Shown piece after piece: positions 1 through 8,103 of a stretch of 64,000 nucleotides of DNA. Where the stretch lies: positions 394,385-458,384 of the forward strand of contig JAILWQ010000002.1 of NCBI GenBank assembly GCA_025698865.1, read 5' to 3'. The translations under genes were made by a program, and so were the position numbers. The notes under the pieces are model-generated. The model saw only the letters and a list, made by a program, of their open reading frames with translations, ran no database searches and was not told the origin of the DNA. This DNA comes from Erythrobacter sp. (GTDB lineage: Bacteria; Pseudomonadota; Alphaproteobacteria; Sphingomonadales; Sphingomonadaceae). Every line of letters starts with the position of its first letter. The first letter of the stretch is position 1.

Positions 1-1
1 T

Positions 2-1558
2 CAGCTCGTTGAGACTTATGTGGAACCGGGCGCAACCGCCACCAACGACAAGCGCCCCGAATTCCAGCGCATGATCGAGGCGGGCACGTCGAAGCCCGCG
101 CCCTTCGACATTGTCGTGGTGCATAGCTTCTCGCGCTTCTTCCGCGATCACTTCGAGATGGAGTTCTACGTTCGCAAGCTGGCGAAGAACGGCGTCAAGC
201 TCGTGTCCATCACGCAGGAAATGGGCGACGATCCCATGCACCAGATGATGCGGCAGATCATGGCGCTGTTCGACGAATACCAGTCCAAGGAGAACGCCAA
301 GCACGTCCTGCGCGCCATGAACGAGAATGCCCGGCAGGGTTTCTGGAACGGCGCACGGCCGCCCATCGGCTATCGCATCGTCGCGGCCGAGCAGCGCGGA
401 TCGAAGATCAAGAAGAAGCTGGAGATCGACCCGCTGCACGCCGACACCGTGCGGCTGATCTATCGCCTGTTCCTCGAAGGAGACGGCACGTCCGGCGCGA
501 TGGGCGTCAAGGCCATCGCCACCTATCTCAACGAGCGCCGCTTCTTCACCCGCGACGGAGGGCGTTGGGGATTGGCGCAAATCCACGCCATCCTGACCCG
601 CACCACCTATATCGGCGAGCACAGGTTCAACACCCGCTCGCACAAGGATCGGGAGAAGAAGCCGGAGAGCGAGGTCGCCATCATGGCGGTGCCGCCCCTA
701 ATCGAGCGCGAGACGTTCGACGCGGTGCAAGCCCGCCTCAAGTCCCGCAATCCCATGGTGACGCCTGCACGTGTCTCCAGCGGCCCGACGCTCCTGACCG
801 GCATTTGCTTCTGCGCCAAGTGCGGGGGAGCGATGACGCTTCGCACCGGCCAAGGCAGCACGGGCGCGACATACCGCTACTATACCTGCTCGACCAAGGC
901 CCGGCAGGGCAAGACCGGCTGCAAGGGTCGCACGATCCCCATGGACAAGCTGGACCATACGGTCGCCGATTATATCGGGGACCGCCTGCTCCTGCCCAAG
1001 CGGTTGGAAACCGTCCTTGCCAGCGTCATCGACCGCCGACAGGAACGCACCGAGCGCCGCCGCGAGCATCTTGCCGAGCTTCAAAGGCGAATCACGGAAG
1101 CCGACCAGCGGCTCGGCCGTCTCTTTGACGCCATCGAAGCCGGCATGGTGGACAAGGACGACGCCATGGCAAAGGAACGCATGGTGAGCCTCAAGGCATT
1201 GCGGGATCAAGCCGCCGCCGACGCGGAGCGCACGCAGCTCGCGCTCGATAGTTCAGGCAATCAGGGCGTCACCCCCGATATGCTCAAGGGGTTTGCCCGC
1301 AAAGCCCGTGAACGGATCAGGCTCAACGATGGCGGCTACCGCCGCGACCATCTACGCGCGCTGGCGCAGCGTGTCGAGGTTGCCGACGACGAGGTTCGCA
1401 TCATGGGATCGAAGTCGGAACTGCTGCGAACGCTGGTCGCCGCTTCAAGCGTAGAAACGGCGGCGTTCGGCGTTCATAGTTCTGTTCTGAAATGGCGCAC
1501 CCATCAGGATTCGAACCTGAGGCCTCCACCTTCGGAGGGTGGCGCTCTATCCAGCTGA
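2..1558 (+). CDS. Large serine recombinase, 5' end cut by the window
   Basis: Site-specific DNA recombinase of the large serine type, which integrates and excises mobile elements. The reading frame is open to the left edge (Q-L-V-E-T-Y precede the first in-window GTG at 20), so the catalytic serine lies outside the window. Visible parts, counted from GTG 20: end of the resolvase domain ([10 protein letters not shown] near residue 34), the Recombinase domain (about 95-230), a zinc ribbon with C-A-K-C near 270 and a second cysteine pair near 290-305, then a coiled-coil stretch (about 335-400). The last 20 or so codons are antisense to the neighbouring tRNA-Arg and the stop lies inside that tRNA gene, so the C terminus was probably set by the integration junction. 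It is the right-hand gene of an integrated element that extends left of the window. Confidence 0.9.
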   Translation, partial: QLVETYVEPGATATNDKRPEFQRMIEAGTSKPAPFDIVVVHSFSRFFRDHFEMEFYVRKLAKNGVKLVSITQEMGDDPMHQMMRQIMALFDEYQSKENAKHVLRAMNENARQGFWNGARPPIGYRIVAAEQRGSKIKKKLEIDPLHADTVRLIYRLFLEGDGTSGAMGVKAIATYLNERRFFTRDGGRWGLAQIHAILTRTTYIGEHRFNTRSHKDREKKPESEVAIMAVPPLIERETFDAVQARLKSRNPMVTPARVSSGPTLLTGICFCAKCGGAMTLRTGQGSTGATYRYYTCSTKARQGKTGCKGRTIPMDKLDHTVADYIGDRLLLPKRLETVLASVIDRRQERTERRREHLAELQRRITEADQRLGRLFDAIEAGMVDKDDAMAKERMVSLKALRDQAAADAERTQLALDSSGNQGVTPDMLKGFARKARERIRLNDGGYRRDHLRALAQRVEVADDEVRIMGSKSELLRTLVAASSVETAAFGVHSSVLKWRTHQDSNLRPPPSEGGALSS

Positions 1559-1569
1559 GCTATGGGTGC
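1493..1569 (-). tRNA. tRNA-Arg (anticodon CCG), complete
   Basis: The minus strand folds into a full cloverleaf of 77 nt ending in an encoded CCA. The acceptor stem GCACCCA pairs with TGGGTGC, the D stem GCTC with GAGC, the anticodon stem CCACC with GGTGG around the loop CTCCGAA, and the T stem TCAGG with CCTGA around TTCGAAT. The anticodon CCG is at plus-strand 1533-1535 and reads CGG arginine codons. The 3' half is overlapped antisense by the end of the serine recombinase reading frame. Its stems pair internally and differ from the nearby tRNA fragment at 1691-1735 at the same positions, so it is a self-consistent gene, probably carried by the element. Confidence 0.95.
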
Positions 1570-1573
1570 CTAC

Positions 1574-1593
1574 TGCTTACGCAGTGCTTACGC
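1574..1593. repeat. Tandem 9-bp direct repeat in AT-rich spacer
   Basis: TGCTTACGC occurs at 1574-1582 and again at 1585-1593, an 11-bp period (one helical turn), in the roughly 120-bp AT-rich spacer between the complete tRNA-Arg and the tRNA fragment. An imperfect inverted pair (1600-1608 with 1661-1669, 8 of 9 positions) lies in the same spacer. No gene is seen here. The spacing suggests a protein-binding site, possibly part of the attachment region of the element; this is inference. Confidence 0.45.
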
Positions 1594-1690
1594 GGTTTTC
1601 GAGCGAGTGTTAACCCCAAAAATCGAAGCCCGCAAGTTACTGTTTTACTTCTACTTTTTTACTCACTCGTTCACATTGCCGGACTTGACA

Positions 1691-1735
<45 letters not shown>

Positions 1736-1865
1736 CTTTCGCCATCTTCGCGATGGGCGGGGCGCGCTTAGCAAAAGCGGGGCGCGGGTGCCAAGCACAT
1801 TCGCGCCTGTTCGCGATCGAAAGGCGTTAGGTTTTCGGCAACCATGCGCGGCTAGGGCGGATCGC

Positions 1866-2264
1866 ATGAACGCTCTCTCGCATGCTTTCGACCTGTCCGA
1901 AGCGACCATCCTGCCGCCGATCGAGCAGGAGCGCGAATCGGGGTCGCTGGCGATTCGCTGGAACGCGCTGCACGAAGCCGCCGACGCGCTTGCCTCGCTG
2001 GCGCAGGTCGAGCGGACAAGCCACTCGCATGATGCGGACGACCTGCCCCGCAGAGCCGTGGCCGCCGATCCTGCGCGCTGCGCAATGGTCGTGCAGGGCG
2101 TCGACGACCTTGCAGCGGTGATGCGGACCGGCCTGACGGCGCTCCTCGCCGTGGTCGATGCGGGCGGCGAGGCAAGCGCCGCGGCAACGACCTTGTGGCG
2201 CGAGTTCCAGTCCGGACGCGAGGCGCTGCGTGCCCTGGTGAATGCGCCCGAGGGAATTGCCTAG
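1866..2264 (+). CDS. Hypothetical protein, 132 aa
   Basis: I do not recognise the family. The ATG at 1866 follows a purine-rich AGGGCGG, and the product M-N-A-L-S-H-A-F-D onward is a soluble, alanine-rich, mostly helical protein without signal peptide, membrane segment or cysteine cluster. An upstream in-frame extension would run into the region flanking the tRNA fragment, so the shorter start is preferred. It is the first gene of the chromosomal side after the element border. The next gene, mmcB, has its own SOS-type operator, so the two are probably expressed separately. Confidence 0.6.
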   Translation: MNALSHAFDLSEATILPPIEQERESGSLAIRWNALHEAADALASLAQVERTSHSHDADDLPRRAVAADPARCAMVVQGVDDLAAVMRTGLTALLAVVDAGGEASAAATTLWREFQSGREALRALVNAPEGIA

Positions 2265-2301
2265 AAGCCGGGCATCCCTGAAGTGCTGACCGCTTGACGC
2301 G

Positions 2302-2316
2302 GTTCGCTTTTTGTTC
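2302..2316. promoter_or_regulatory. LexA (SOS) box upstream of mmcB
   Basis: GTTC-GCTTTTT-GTTC is a perfect match to the alphaproteobacterial LexA operator GTTC-N7-GTTC. It ends 12 bp before the mmcB ATG and begins a few bases after a TTGACG that could serve as a -35 element (2294-2299). Bound LexA would therefore block the promoter. Known context: MmcB is an SOS-induced DNA repair protein in Caulobacter. Confidence 0.8.
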
Positions 2317-2328
2317 CAGGTTTTCCGG

Positions 2329-2826
2329 ATGGCCTCGACATCCGCTCTTCCCCTTCCCGCCGACGATTGCCGCACGGCCCGCGATGTCGCGCGTGGCATC
2401 CAGCGCCTGTTCGCGCGGAACGGCATCTGGTGCCTGCCCGAAATGCCGCTGCGCAACGGGCGGCGCGCCGATCTGATGGGTCTCGATGCCAAGGGGCGAG
2501 TGATCATCGTCGAGATCAAGGTCCAGCGGGGCGACCTGCTGGGAGACGGCAAATGGCCCGACTATCTCGATTTCTGCGACCGGTTCTACTGGGGTCTGCC
2601 GCCGCAGCTCGATCGCAGCCCGCTCGACGGCGAGGGGTATCGCCCCGATTGTTGCGGGGTGATCGTGGCCGATGGCTACGATGCGGAGATCGTGCGCCCC
2701 GCCCCGCTCCACGCGCTGGCCGCCGCACGCCGCAAGGTCGAGGCCGAACGGCTGGCTCGCACCGCGCTGCGCCGGATGACCGTCGCCGCTGACCCCGAAT
2801 GCGCGCCGTGGGGCAACGAAGCCTAG
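2329..2826 (+). CDS. mmcB: MmcB family DNA repair protein
   Basis: 165-aa protein with the compact nuclease-like core of the MmcB family: a region around R-A-D-L-M-G followed by I-I-V-E-I-K-V, resembling the D...ExK catalytic strand of PD-(D/E)XK nucleases, then W-P-D-Y-L-D-F-C-D. The family is tied to mitomycin C resistance and damage repair in Caulobacter. The ATG at 2329 is chosen over an upstream TTG at 2311 because the TTG lies inside the LexA box. A perfect LexA operator directly upstream gives independent support for an SOS role. The exact biochemical activity is not established by the sequence. Confidence 0.85.
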   Translation: MASTSALPLPADDCRTARDVARGIQRLFARNGIWCLPEMPLRNGRRADLMGLDAKGRVIIVEIKVQRGDLLGDGKWPDYLDFCDRFYWGLPPQLDRSPLDGEGYRPDCCGVIVADGYDAEIVRPAPLHALAAARRKVEAERLARTALRRMTVAADPECAPWGNEA

Positions 2827-2861
2827 CCATCGCCCCCGCAGGCGGTGCATAAAGATGCACC

Positions 2862-3578
2862 ATGCTTGCCGCGATCCTGATCTCCGCCGCCGCCATGACG
2901 GCAATCGTCGCGCTGAGATATTTCGCGGCGAGCGGCATCTTCGCGCTGGTCACCGGCCGGGTCAGGCCCGGCTATCACGCCCGGCTCGGCCCGCAGATCC
3001 GGCGCGAGATCGGCTGGTCGCTCGCTTCCGCCGCGATCTACGGCGTTCCGGCGGGGATCGTCGCCTGGGGGTGGCAGGAGCGCGGGTGGACGCGGATCTA
3101 CACCGGCTGGAGCGATTATCCGCTGTGGTATCTGCCGGTCTCGCTGTTCGTCTATCTCTTCCTCCACGACACCTGGTTCTACTGGACCCACCGGCTGATG
3201 CACCGACCGCGATGGTTCACGCTGGCCCATGGCGTCCACCACGCCAGCCGCCCGCCGACCGCCTGGGCGGCGATGAGCTTCCACCCGATCGAGGCGTTGA
3301 CCGGCGCGATCGTGGTTCCGTTGCTGGTCTTCCTCGTCCCCATCCATGTCGCCATGCTCGGCCTCGTCCTGCTGACGATGACAGTGATGGGCGTGACCAA
3401 CCACATGGGCTGGGAGATGTTTCCTCGCGCGCTGGTTCACTCGCGGTTAGGGGGCTGGCTCATAACCGCCAGCCACCACCAGCTTCACCACGAAAAGTAT
3501 CGATGCAATTACGGACTGTATTTTCGTTTCTGGGACCGGCTTTGCGGGACCGACCGGGGGCTCTCGCCGCACGCCTGA
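2862..3578 (+). CDS. Sterol desaturase / fatty acid hydroxylase family membrane protein
   Basis: 238-aa integral membrane diiron oxygenase. The three histidine clusters of the superfamily are visible: H102-x7-H110-x3-H114 in H-D-T-W-F-Y-W-T-H-R-L-M-H, H123-x2-H126-H127, and a C-terminal S-H-H-Q-L-H-H. Several hydrophobic helices surround them. In Sphingomonadales members act on carotenoids (beta-carotene hydroxylase types), sterol-like lipids or fatty acids; the substrate cannot be chosen here because no carotenoid genes are adjacent. The start of the DUF2141 gene overlaps its 3' end, so the two are probably coupled. Confidence 0.8.
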   Translation: MLAAILISAAAMTAIVALRYFAASGIFALVTGRVRPGYHARLGPQIRREIGWSLASAAIYGVPAGIVAWGWQERGWTRIYTGWSDYPLWYLPVSLFVYLFLHDTWFYWTHRLMHRPRWFTLAHGVHHASRPPTAWAAMSFHPIEALTGAIVVPLLVFLVPIHVAMLGLVLLTMTVMGVTNHMGWEMFPRALVHSRLGGWLITASHHQLHHEKYRCNYGLYFRFWDRLCGTDRGLSPHA

Positions 3579-4003
3579 TCGCGTGTCCGGCAATCGTGCT
3601 CGCGCTCGGCGCGGCGAGCCCGCAGGCAGGGGTCGACATCACGGTGACGATCACCGGAATGCGCAATGCCGAGGGCGTGGTGCGCGCCTGTCTGACGAAC
3701 GACCCGTCAGGCTTTCCCAGATGTCGCGGGATGGAGGGCGCGCAGGGCGTGGCAATGCCCGCCGGCGAGGGAGCGACGCTGACGTTCCGGAACGTGCGCC
3801 CGGGCCGCTATGCCATCGCGCTGCTCCATGACGAGAACGAGAACGGCAAGGCCGACCGCGCGGCGATGATGATCCCCACCGAGGGGTTCGGCTTCTCGCG
3901 CGATGCCAAGGTGCGGATGGGCCCGCCGCGCTTCGAGGATGCCGCCTTCGATGTGGCGGACAAGGCCCAGGCGCTCTCGATTCGCATGCGTTATATGCTC
4001 TGA
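3503..4003 (+). CDS. DUF2141 family secreted protein
   Basis: 166-aa protein from ATG 3503. The body from about residue 43 (V-D-I-T-V-T-I-T-G-M-R-N) through L-L-H-D-E-N-E-N-G-K-A-D matches the DUF2141 pattern, a small beta-sandwich domain usually exported. A hydrophobic stretch around residues 24-40 (L-I-A-C-P-A-I-V-L-A-L) would be the signal segment. The chosen start overlaps the upstream hydroxylase gene by 76 bp; a later non-ATG start just before that hydrophobic stretch is possible and would give a more usual signal peptide. In related genomes this family often sits near carotenoid or lipid genes. Function unknown. Confidence 0.7.
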   Translation: MQLRTVFSFLGPALRDRPGALAARLIACPAIVLALGAASPQAGVDITVTITGMRNAEGVVRACLTNDPSGFPRCRGMEGAQGVAMPAGEGATLTFRNVRPGRYAIALLHDENENGKADRAAMMIPTEGFGFSRDAKVRMGPPRFEDAAFDVADKAQALSIRMRYML

Positions 4004-4032
4004 GCGGCAGCCACCCTCCACCAAAGGCGTAG

Positions 4033-4050
4033 CGTAAACGGCGATTTACG
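4033..4050. repeat. Inverted repeat CGTAAA-N6-TTTACG
   Basis: A perfect 6-bp inverted repeat with a 6-nt spacer lies 30 bp after the DUF2141 stop and 63 bp before the PAS-like gene, followed by ATAATTTT. It could be a weak terminator for the upstream pair or an operator for the downstream gene. The sequence does not decide. Confidence 0.4.
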
Positions 4051-4113
4051 ATAATTTTACCCTGTCCGGGCCATAGATCGGCGAAGAACTGAGCAATCTA
4101 GCGGGGGCAGGCC

Positions 4114-5964
4114 ATGGACAGGCTTGGCGGCACTTTCGGCTCCTACGATCACGCCGAGGATCATGACGATTACGACGACTCCGATCACGGAGACGACCTC
4201 GGCGCGCCGCAATCGCCCGTCGGCCAGGACGAGCGCCGGATGCAGGTGCGCGCCTACAACCACTGGGCGAGCTTGCTGGGGAATCGCAATTTTCCCGCCA
4301 TCTCCGACCTCGATCTGGAGGGGCTCGACGATTTCGCGGCCTCGTCCGTTCTGCTCGATTTCACCGACGGTGTAGAGGATCCGCGCGTCCGCTTCCTCGG
4401 TGCGGAGCTTGCCGCCGAATGCGATGCGGACGGCCCGATCGCGCATCTGTCGGACGTGCCCAGCCGCTCGCTGCTGAGCCGGATCACCGATCATTACATG
4501 CAGATTCTCGCCAATCAGGCACCGATCGGTTTCGAGGCGGAATTCCTCAACCAGCGCGACCAGACCGTGCTCTATCGCGGCATCCTGCTCCCCTATTCGA
4601 GCAACGACGAGACGATCGATTTCATCTACGGCGTCATCAACTGGAAGAAGCTCGCCGACAGCGAGACGGCGGACGAACTCCTTCTGGAAATCGACCGGGC
4701 GCTGGAGAGCGGGCGCGGCAGTGACGCGGACGCCCAAGACCCGGTGCTCGACCTCGCGACCGAATGGATGGAGGTCGTGGAAGAACCCGATCACGCACAG
4801 TCGGGCGCGGCTGAAATAGACTGGAACGCCGCGGAATCGCCCCTGTGTCGGCGGGGGGGCGATCTGCCCCATCCGGACTACGCCGATCAGGCAGACTGGG
4901 ACGGGGACGACTGGTCCGAAGAAGACGAGCTGTCCGACTATTCGGTCGATTATGGCGAACAGGGCCTCGAGGACGAGAGCGAGAGCAGCGATGTCGACGA
5001 GGTGGTCGACCCGCTGGCCGACGAAAGCGTGGGACAGGGCCTCGCCGCACTGGTCACGCGCGGGCAGCGGCGGCCGCTGCTGGTCGACCCGCTTGCCGCG
5101 CTCGAGCAGCCTGCCCGCCACGACGCAGCCGGACATGCCATTCCGCAAGCCTACGAGCCCGAGGAACCCGCGCCGGTCTTCGTGCGGGCTCCGATCCTCG
5201 CTCCCCTTTCCGACCGGGACGATGTGATCGAGGATGGCGACGAGCCATATGCGAGCGAAATCGACGCGGTTGAAGACGGAAGCGCCGACACAACCGTCGA
5301 GGACGCAGACGAGACGCTCAAGATATTGGCCGAATACGACATTGATAACAGCACCGGCGAGGAAGCGCTGCACGACGCCCTCGCCGAAGCGCGCGAGCTG
5401 GCGCAGCACGCGCAGGCGACCGACGACCGCACCCGTGTTGCGCTCTATCAGGCGGTCGGACGGGCCTACGATGTCAGCATCGCCGCCGCGCTCGACCCGG
5501 AAGGCTTCACCGAGATCCTTGCCGACAACGCATTGACCGTTCAGGCGCGCGCGCCGATGACGCCGGTGGTGAAGCTCGTCTTCGGCAGCGATTACGACAA
5601 AACCCGCGTCACCGAATATGCCGCGGTCCTCTCCCATGCCCACCGGCTCGACATCGCCCGCGGCGACCTCGCGCGCTTCCTCGCGGAGGCCGAAGGGGGC
5701 CTCAAAGGCGTGGTCGAAGCCGAACGCCGGGCGCGCCGTGAGGAGGCGGGCAAGCCGGTCCGTTCGGCGCAGGGGATCAAGCCGGGACTGGTCAGGAAGC
5801 TGCGCAAGCTCGAACCGGTCGATCTCACCGCGCTCGACAGCACCGGTCCGGAATTCGCGCTGGTGATGGTCCGCCGCGAACAGGATGGCGGGATCACCCT
5901 TCTGGGCGAGGTTCCGGAAACGACCCGACTGGTCGAACGCGCCGCGCGAACCTTGGTCGGCTGA
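4114..5964 (+). CDS. Large acidic protein with N-terminal PAS-like domain
   Basis: 616-aa soluble protein. Residues 1-40 are rich in Asp and His. Residues about 45-190 (A-Y-N-H-W-A-S-L-L-G ... F-I-Y-G-V-I-N-W-K-K-L) resemble the PAS_5-type sensory domain found in alphaproteobacteria. A long, strongly acidic low-complexity linker follows (about 200-410), and the C-terminal 180 residues form a helical domain ending with a possible beta strand pair. No kinase, cyclase or DNA-binding motif is seen. It is a single gene flanked by two inverted repeats. Role unknown; a scaffold or stress-sensing function would be guesswork. Confidence 0.7.
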   Translation: MDRLGGTFGSYDHAEDHDDYDDSDHGDDLGAPQSPVGQDERRMQVRAYNHWASLLGNRNFPAISDLDLEGLDDFAASSVLLDFTDGVEDPRVRFLGAELAAECDADGPIAHLSDVPSRSLLSRITDHYMQILANQAPIGFEAEFLNQRDQTVLYRGILLPYSSNDETIDFIYGVINWKKLADSETADELLLEIDRALESGRGSDADAQDPVLDLATEWMEVVEEPDHAQSGAAEIDWNAAESPLCRRGGDLPHPDYADQADWDGDDWSEEDELSDYSVDYGEQGLEDESESSDVDEVVDPLADESVGQGLAALVTRGQRRPLLVDPLAALEQPARHDAAGHAIPQAYEPEEPAPVFVRAPILAPLSDRDDVIEDGDEPYASEIDAVEDGSADTTVEDADETLKILAEYDIDNSTGEEALHDALAEARELAQHAQATDDRTRVALYQAVGRAYDVSIAAALDPEGFTEILADNALTVQARAPMTPVVKLVFGSDYDKTRVTEYAAVLSHAHRLDIARGDLARFLAEAEGGLKGVVEAERRARREEAGKPVRSAQGIKPGLVRKLRKLEPVDLTALDSTGPEFALVMVRREQDGGITLLGEVPETTRLVERAARTLVG

Positions 5965-6003
5965 CCCGGCTCGCACTCCGGCGGGGGTAGGCACTGCAGA
6001 TGG

Positions 6004-6019
6004 CAGGCGCTAGCGCCTG
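6004..6019. promoter_or_regulatory. Perfect 16-bp palindrome just upstream of the App1 gene
   Basis: CAGGCGCTAGCGCCTG is a perfect 16-bp palindrome ending 4 bp before the ATG at 6024. It covers the place where the ribosome-binding site of the first gene of the envelope operon should lie. It could be an operator for a dimeric regulator or a hairpin (6-bp stem, CTAG loop) that limits translation. Confidence 0.4.
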
Positions 6020-6023
6020 ACCG

Positions 6024-7151
6024 ATGCCGCTGTTTCCCACCGCGCCCGTCCGCATCCAGCCCTATTACGGCTATCGCAACCCCGAACGCCTGTTCCTGAC
6101 CGCGCGTGCCCTGCGGTCGGACAAGCCGGGCTTCGAGCCCGGAGGGCGGCTGCGCGCGATCCGCACCATGATCGCCCAGTTCGCCTCGCACGAGGTCGCC
6201 GGCCTGCCGGTCACGCTCGAACTGAAGCGCGCCGACGGTACGGCCGCGCGCCATGATGCCACGACGGACGAGGAAGGCTTCGTCCAGTTCGACATTCCGC
6301 TGTCGCCGGTCTGGGAAACGGGCGAGGACAGCGGGTGGGACGTGGTCGCGCTCCACTGGCACGATGGCGAGGGCGATCGCCGGGTGGAGGCTCATGTGCT
6401 GGCACCGGGCAGCGCGACCGGGCTCGCCGTCATCTCCGACATCGACGACACCATCATCGAGACGGGCATTACCGGCGGCTTTCGCCAGATTCTGCGCAAC
6501 TGGCGCCGGGTGGTTGCGCAATTGCCCGACGAGCGCCTGCTGGTGCCGGGCGCGGACCTTTTCTACGGCGCGCTGGGCGGCGGCGCGATCGAACGCGCCG
6601 GCAAACCGCACACCGGCGATCGGCTGACCGCGACGCGGCACCCCTTTTTCTACGTCTCGTCCAGCCCGTGGAACCTGTTTTCCTATCTCGTCGCCTTCCA
6701 GAAGAGCCGCAACCTGCCGCTCGGGCCGCTGATGCTGCGCGACTGGGGCCTGAACCGCGCGACGTTCGGGTCCTCGAGCCATGGCGCGCACAAGAAGGAC
6801 GCGATCCGCGTCATCATGGAGACCTATCCCGAGCTGCGCTTCGCTCTCATCGGTGACGACACCCAGGGCGACCTGACCGCATTCGGCGCGATCGTCGCGG
6901 AACGCCCCGAACAGGTGCGCGCAGTGTTCATCCGGCGGGCGGGCGATCCCTTCACGCCGGATGAACTCGTCGCCAGAAGCGCCATCGAGACCGCCGGTGT
7001 GCCCCTGTGGCTGGGCGAAAGCTATGACAGCGGCAAGGAATTCCTCCGCTCGATCGGGCTGGGCCGCGACGGGGAGGCGGAAGAGATCGTCAAGGCGGTC
7101 GACAAGCAGGCCCGCACCGGGAATACCGCCAAGGCGGAGGAGATCGTCTGA
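6024..7151 (+). CDS. App1-type phosphatidate phosphatase domain protein (DUF2183)
   Basis: 375-aa HAD-like phosphatase. The catalytic motif D139-I-D141-D-T143 is intact and sits in I-S-D-I-D-D-T-I-I-E-T-G, typical of App1/DUF2183 proteins, named after yeast phosphatidate phosphatase App1. Further motif regions are F-F-Y-V-S-S-S-P-W-N and F-A-L-I-G-D-D-T-Q-G-D. The N-terminal 130 residues form a beta-rich accessory domain. There is no signal peptide, so it should act in the cytoplasm or at the inner membrane face on phospholipid or related phosphoesters. It is first in a tight operon with an alpha/beta hydrolase (2-bp gap) and envelope proteases. Confidence 0.85.
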   Translation: MPLFPTAPVRIQPYYGYRNPERLFLTARALRSDKPGFEPGGRLRAIRTMIAQFASHEVAGLPVTLELKRADGTAARHDATTDEEGFVQFDIPLSPVWETGEDSGWDVVALHWHDGEGDRRVEAHVLAPGSATGLAVISDIDDTIIETGITGGFRQILRNWRRVVAQLPDERLLVPGADLFYGALGGGAIERAGKPHTGDRLTATRHPFFYVSSSPWNLFSYLVAFQKSRNLPLGPLMLRDWGLNRATFGSSSHGAHKKDAIRVIMETYPELRFALIGDDTQGDLTAFGAIVAERPEQVRAVFIRRAGDPFTPDELVARSAIETAGVPLWLGESYDSGKEFLRSIGLGRDGEAEEIVKAVDKQARTGNTAKAEEIV

Positions 7152-7153
7152 CC

Positions 7154-8092
7154 ATGAGGAGACCGGGCAAGTTGGGCTGGACCATCATCGGCATCGCGCT
7201 CCTGGCCCTCGTCGTCTTCGCCCTATGGCGCTGGGCCGTCGCGGCCGGTTCGGCGAGCACGCTCGACTGGATCGACGCCCGCTTTCCCCGCGACCGGGGC
7301 GCCGAAATGGTGGCATCGGGCGATACAGGTGCAGGCGGAGCGGCGCATAGCGAGATCTGGGTGCCCGAGGGCGCAGCCCCGGCGGGCGGTTTCCCGCTGG
7401 TCGTCTTCGTCCATGGCGGGGGCTGGCACTCGGGCGCGCCGCAGGATTACCGCTTCGTCGCGCGGACCTTCGCCGAGCATGGATACGCCACCGCCCTGAT
7501 CGGTTACCGACTGGTGCCGGAGGGGCGCTATCCCGCCATGCTCGAAGACAGCGCGGCGGCACTGCGCTGGGTGCGCGACATGGCCGGCCGAGCGCGGATC
7601 GATGCCGACCGCATGGTGCTGATCGGGCATTCGGCGGGGGCCTACAACGTCCTGATGCTCGGCCTCGACCCGCAATGGCTCGCCGCTGCCGGTGTGCCGG
7701 CGGGCTCCGTCGCCGGCGTGGTCAGCATGGCCGGGCCGGCCGATTTCTTTCCCTTCGACAAGGAATCCTCGATCAACGCATTCGGCCATGTCGCAGACGG
7801 GCGAATCACCCAGCCGATTGCCTTCGCCCGCGCCGATGCACCGCCGATCCTGCTTCTCCACGGCACGGCGGACGATGTCGTGCGGCCCTACAATTCGCGC
7901 AATCTCGAACAGGCGATCCGCGCTGCGGGCGGCGATGCGCAGGGAATCGAATTCGACGGCATGAGCCATGCCGGCCTGATCATGGGCCTCTCGAAACCCT
8001 TCGCGCAAGGCGGGCGCGTGCTCGATCCGATTCTGCGATTCCTGCGCGAGCGGCGCGAAGCTTCAGTTCCGGTTCAGCCCGAAATCCCCTAA
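7154..8092 (+). CDS. Alpha/beta hydrolase (BD-FAE/esterase type), membrane-anchored
   Basis: 312 aa. An N-terminal hydrophobic helix (about residues 9-27) anchors it, with the domain probably in the periplasm. The oxyanion motif H-G-G-G-W (87-91) and the nucleophile elbow G-H-S160-A-G are intact. The acid is probably in H-G-T-A-D-D and the histidine in M-S-H-A-G. This is a carboxylesterase or lipase-like fold; substrate unknown. It lies 2 bp after the App1 phosphatase gene and 11 bp before the BepA-like protease gene, so it belongs to the same operon. Confidence 0.85.
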   Translation: MRRPGKLGWTIIGIALLALVVFALWRWAVAAGSASTLDWIDARFPRDRGAEMVASGDTGAGGAAHSEIWVPEGAAPAGGFPLVVFVHGGGWHSGAPQDYRFVARTFAEHGYATALIGYRLVPEGRYPAMLEDSAAALRWVRDMAGRARIDADRMVLIGHSAGAYNVLMLGLDPQWLAAAGVPAGSVAGVVSMAGPADFFPFDKESSINAFGHVADGRITQPIAFARADAPPILLLHGTADDVVRPYNSRNLEQAIRAAGGDAQGIEFDGMSHAGLIMGLSKPFAQGGRVLDPILRFLRERREASVPVQPEIP

Positions 8093-8103
8093 GGCAAGCG
8101 TCA

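Noticed and set aside
4057-5994. 645-codon open frame antisense to the acidic PAS-like gene
   Set aside because: It mirrors the plus-strand gene in GC-rich DNA; the plus-strand product has a domain-like composition and a good start, while the antisense product has no recognisable fold.
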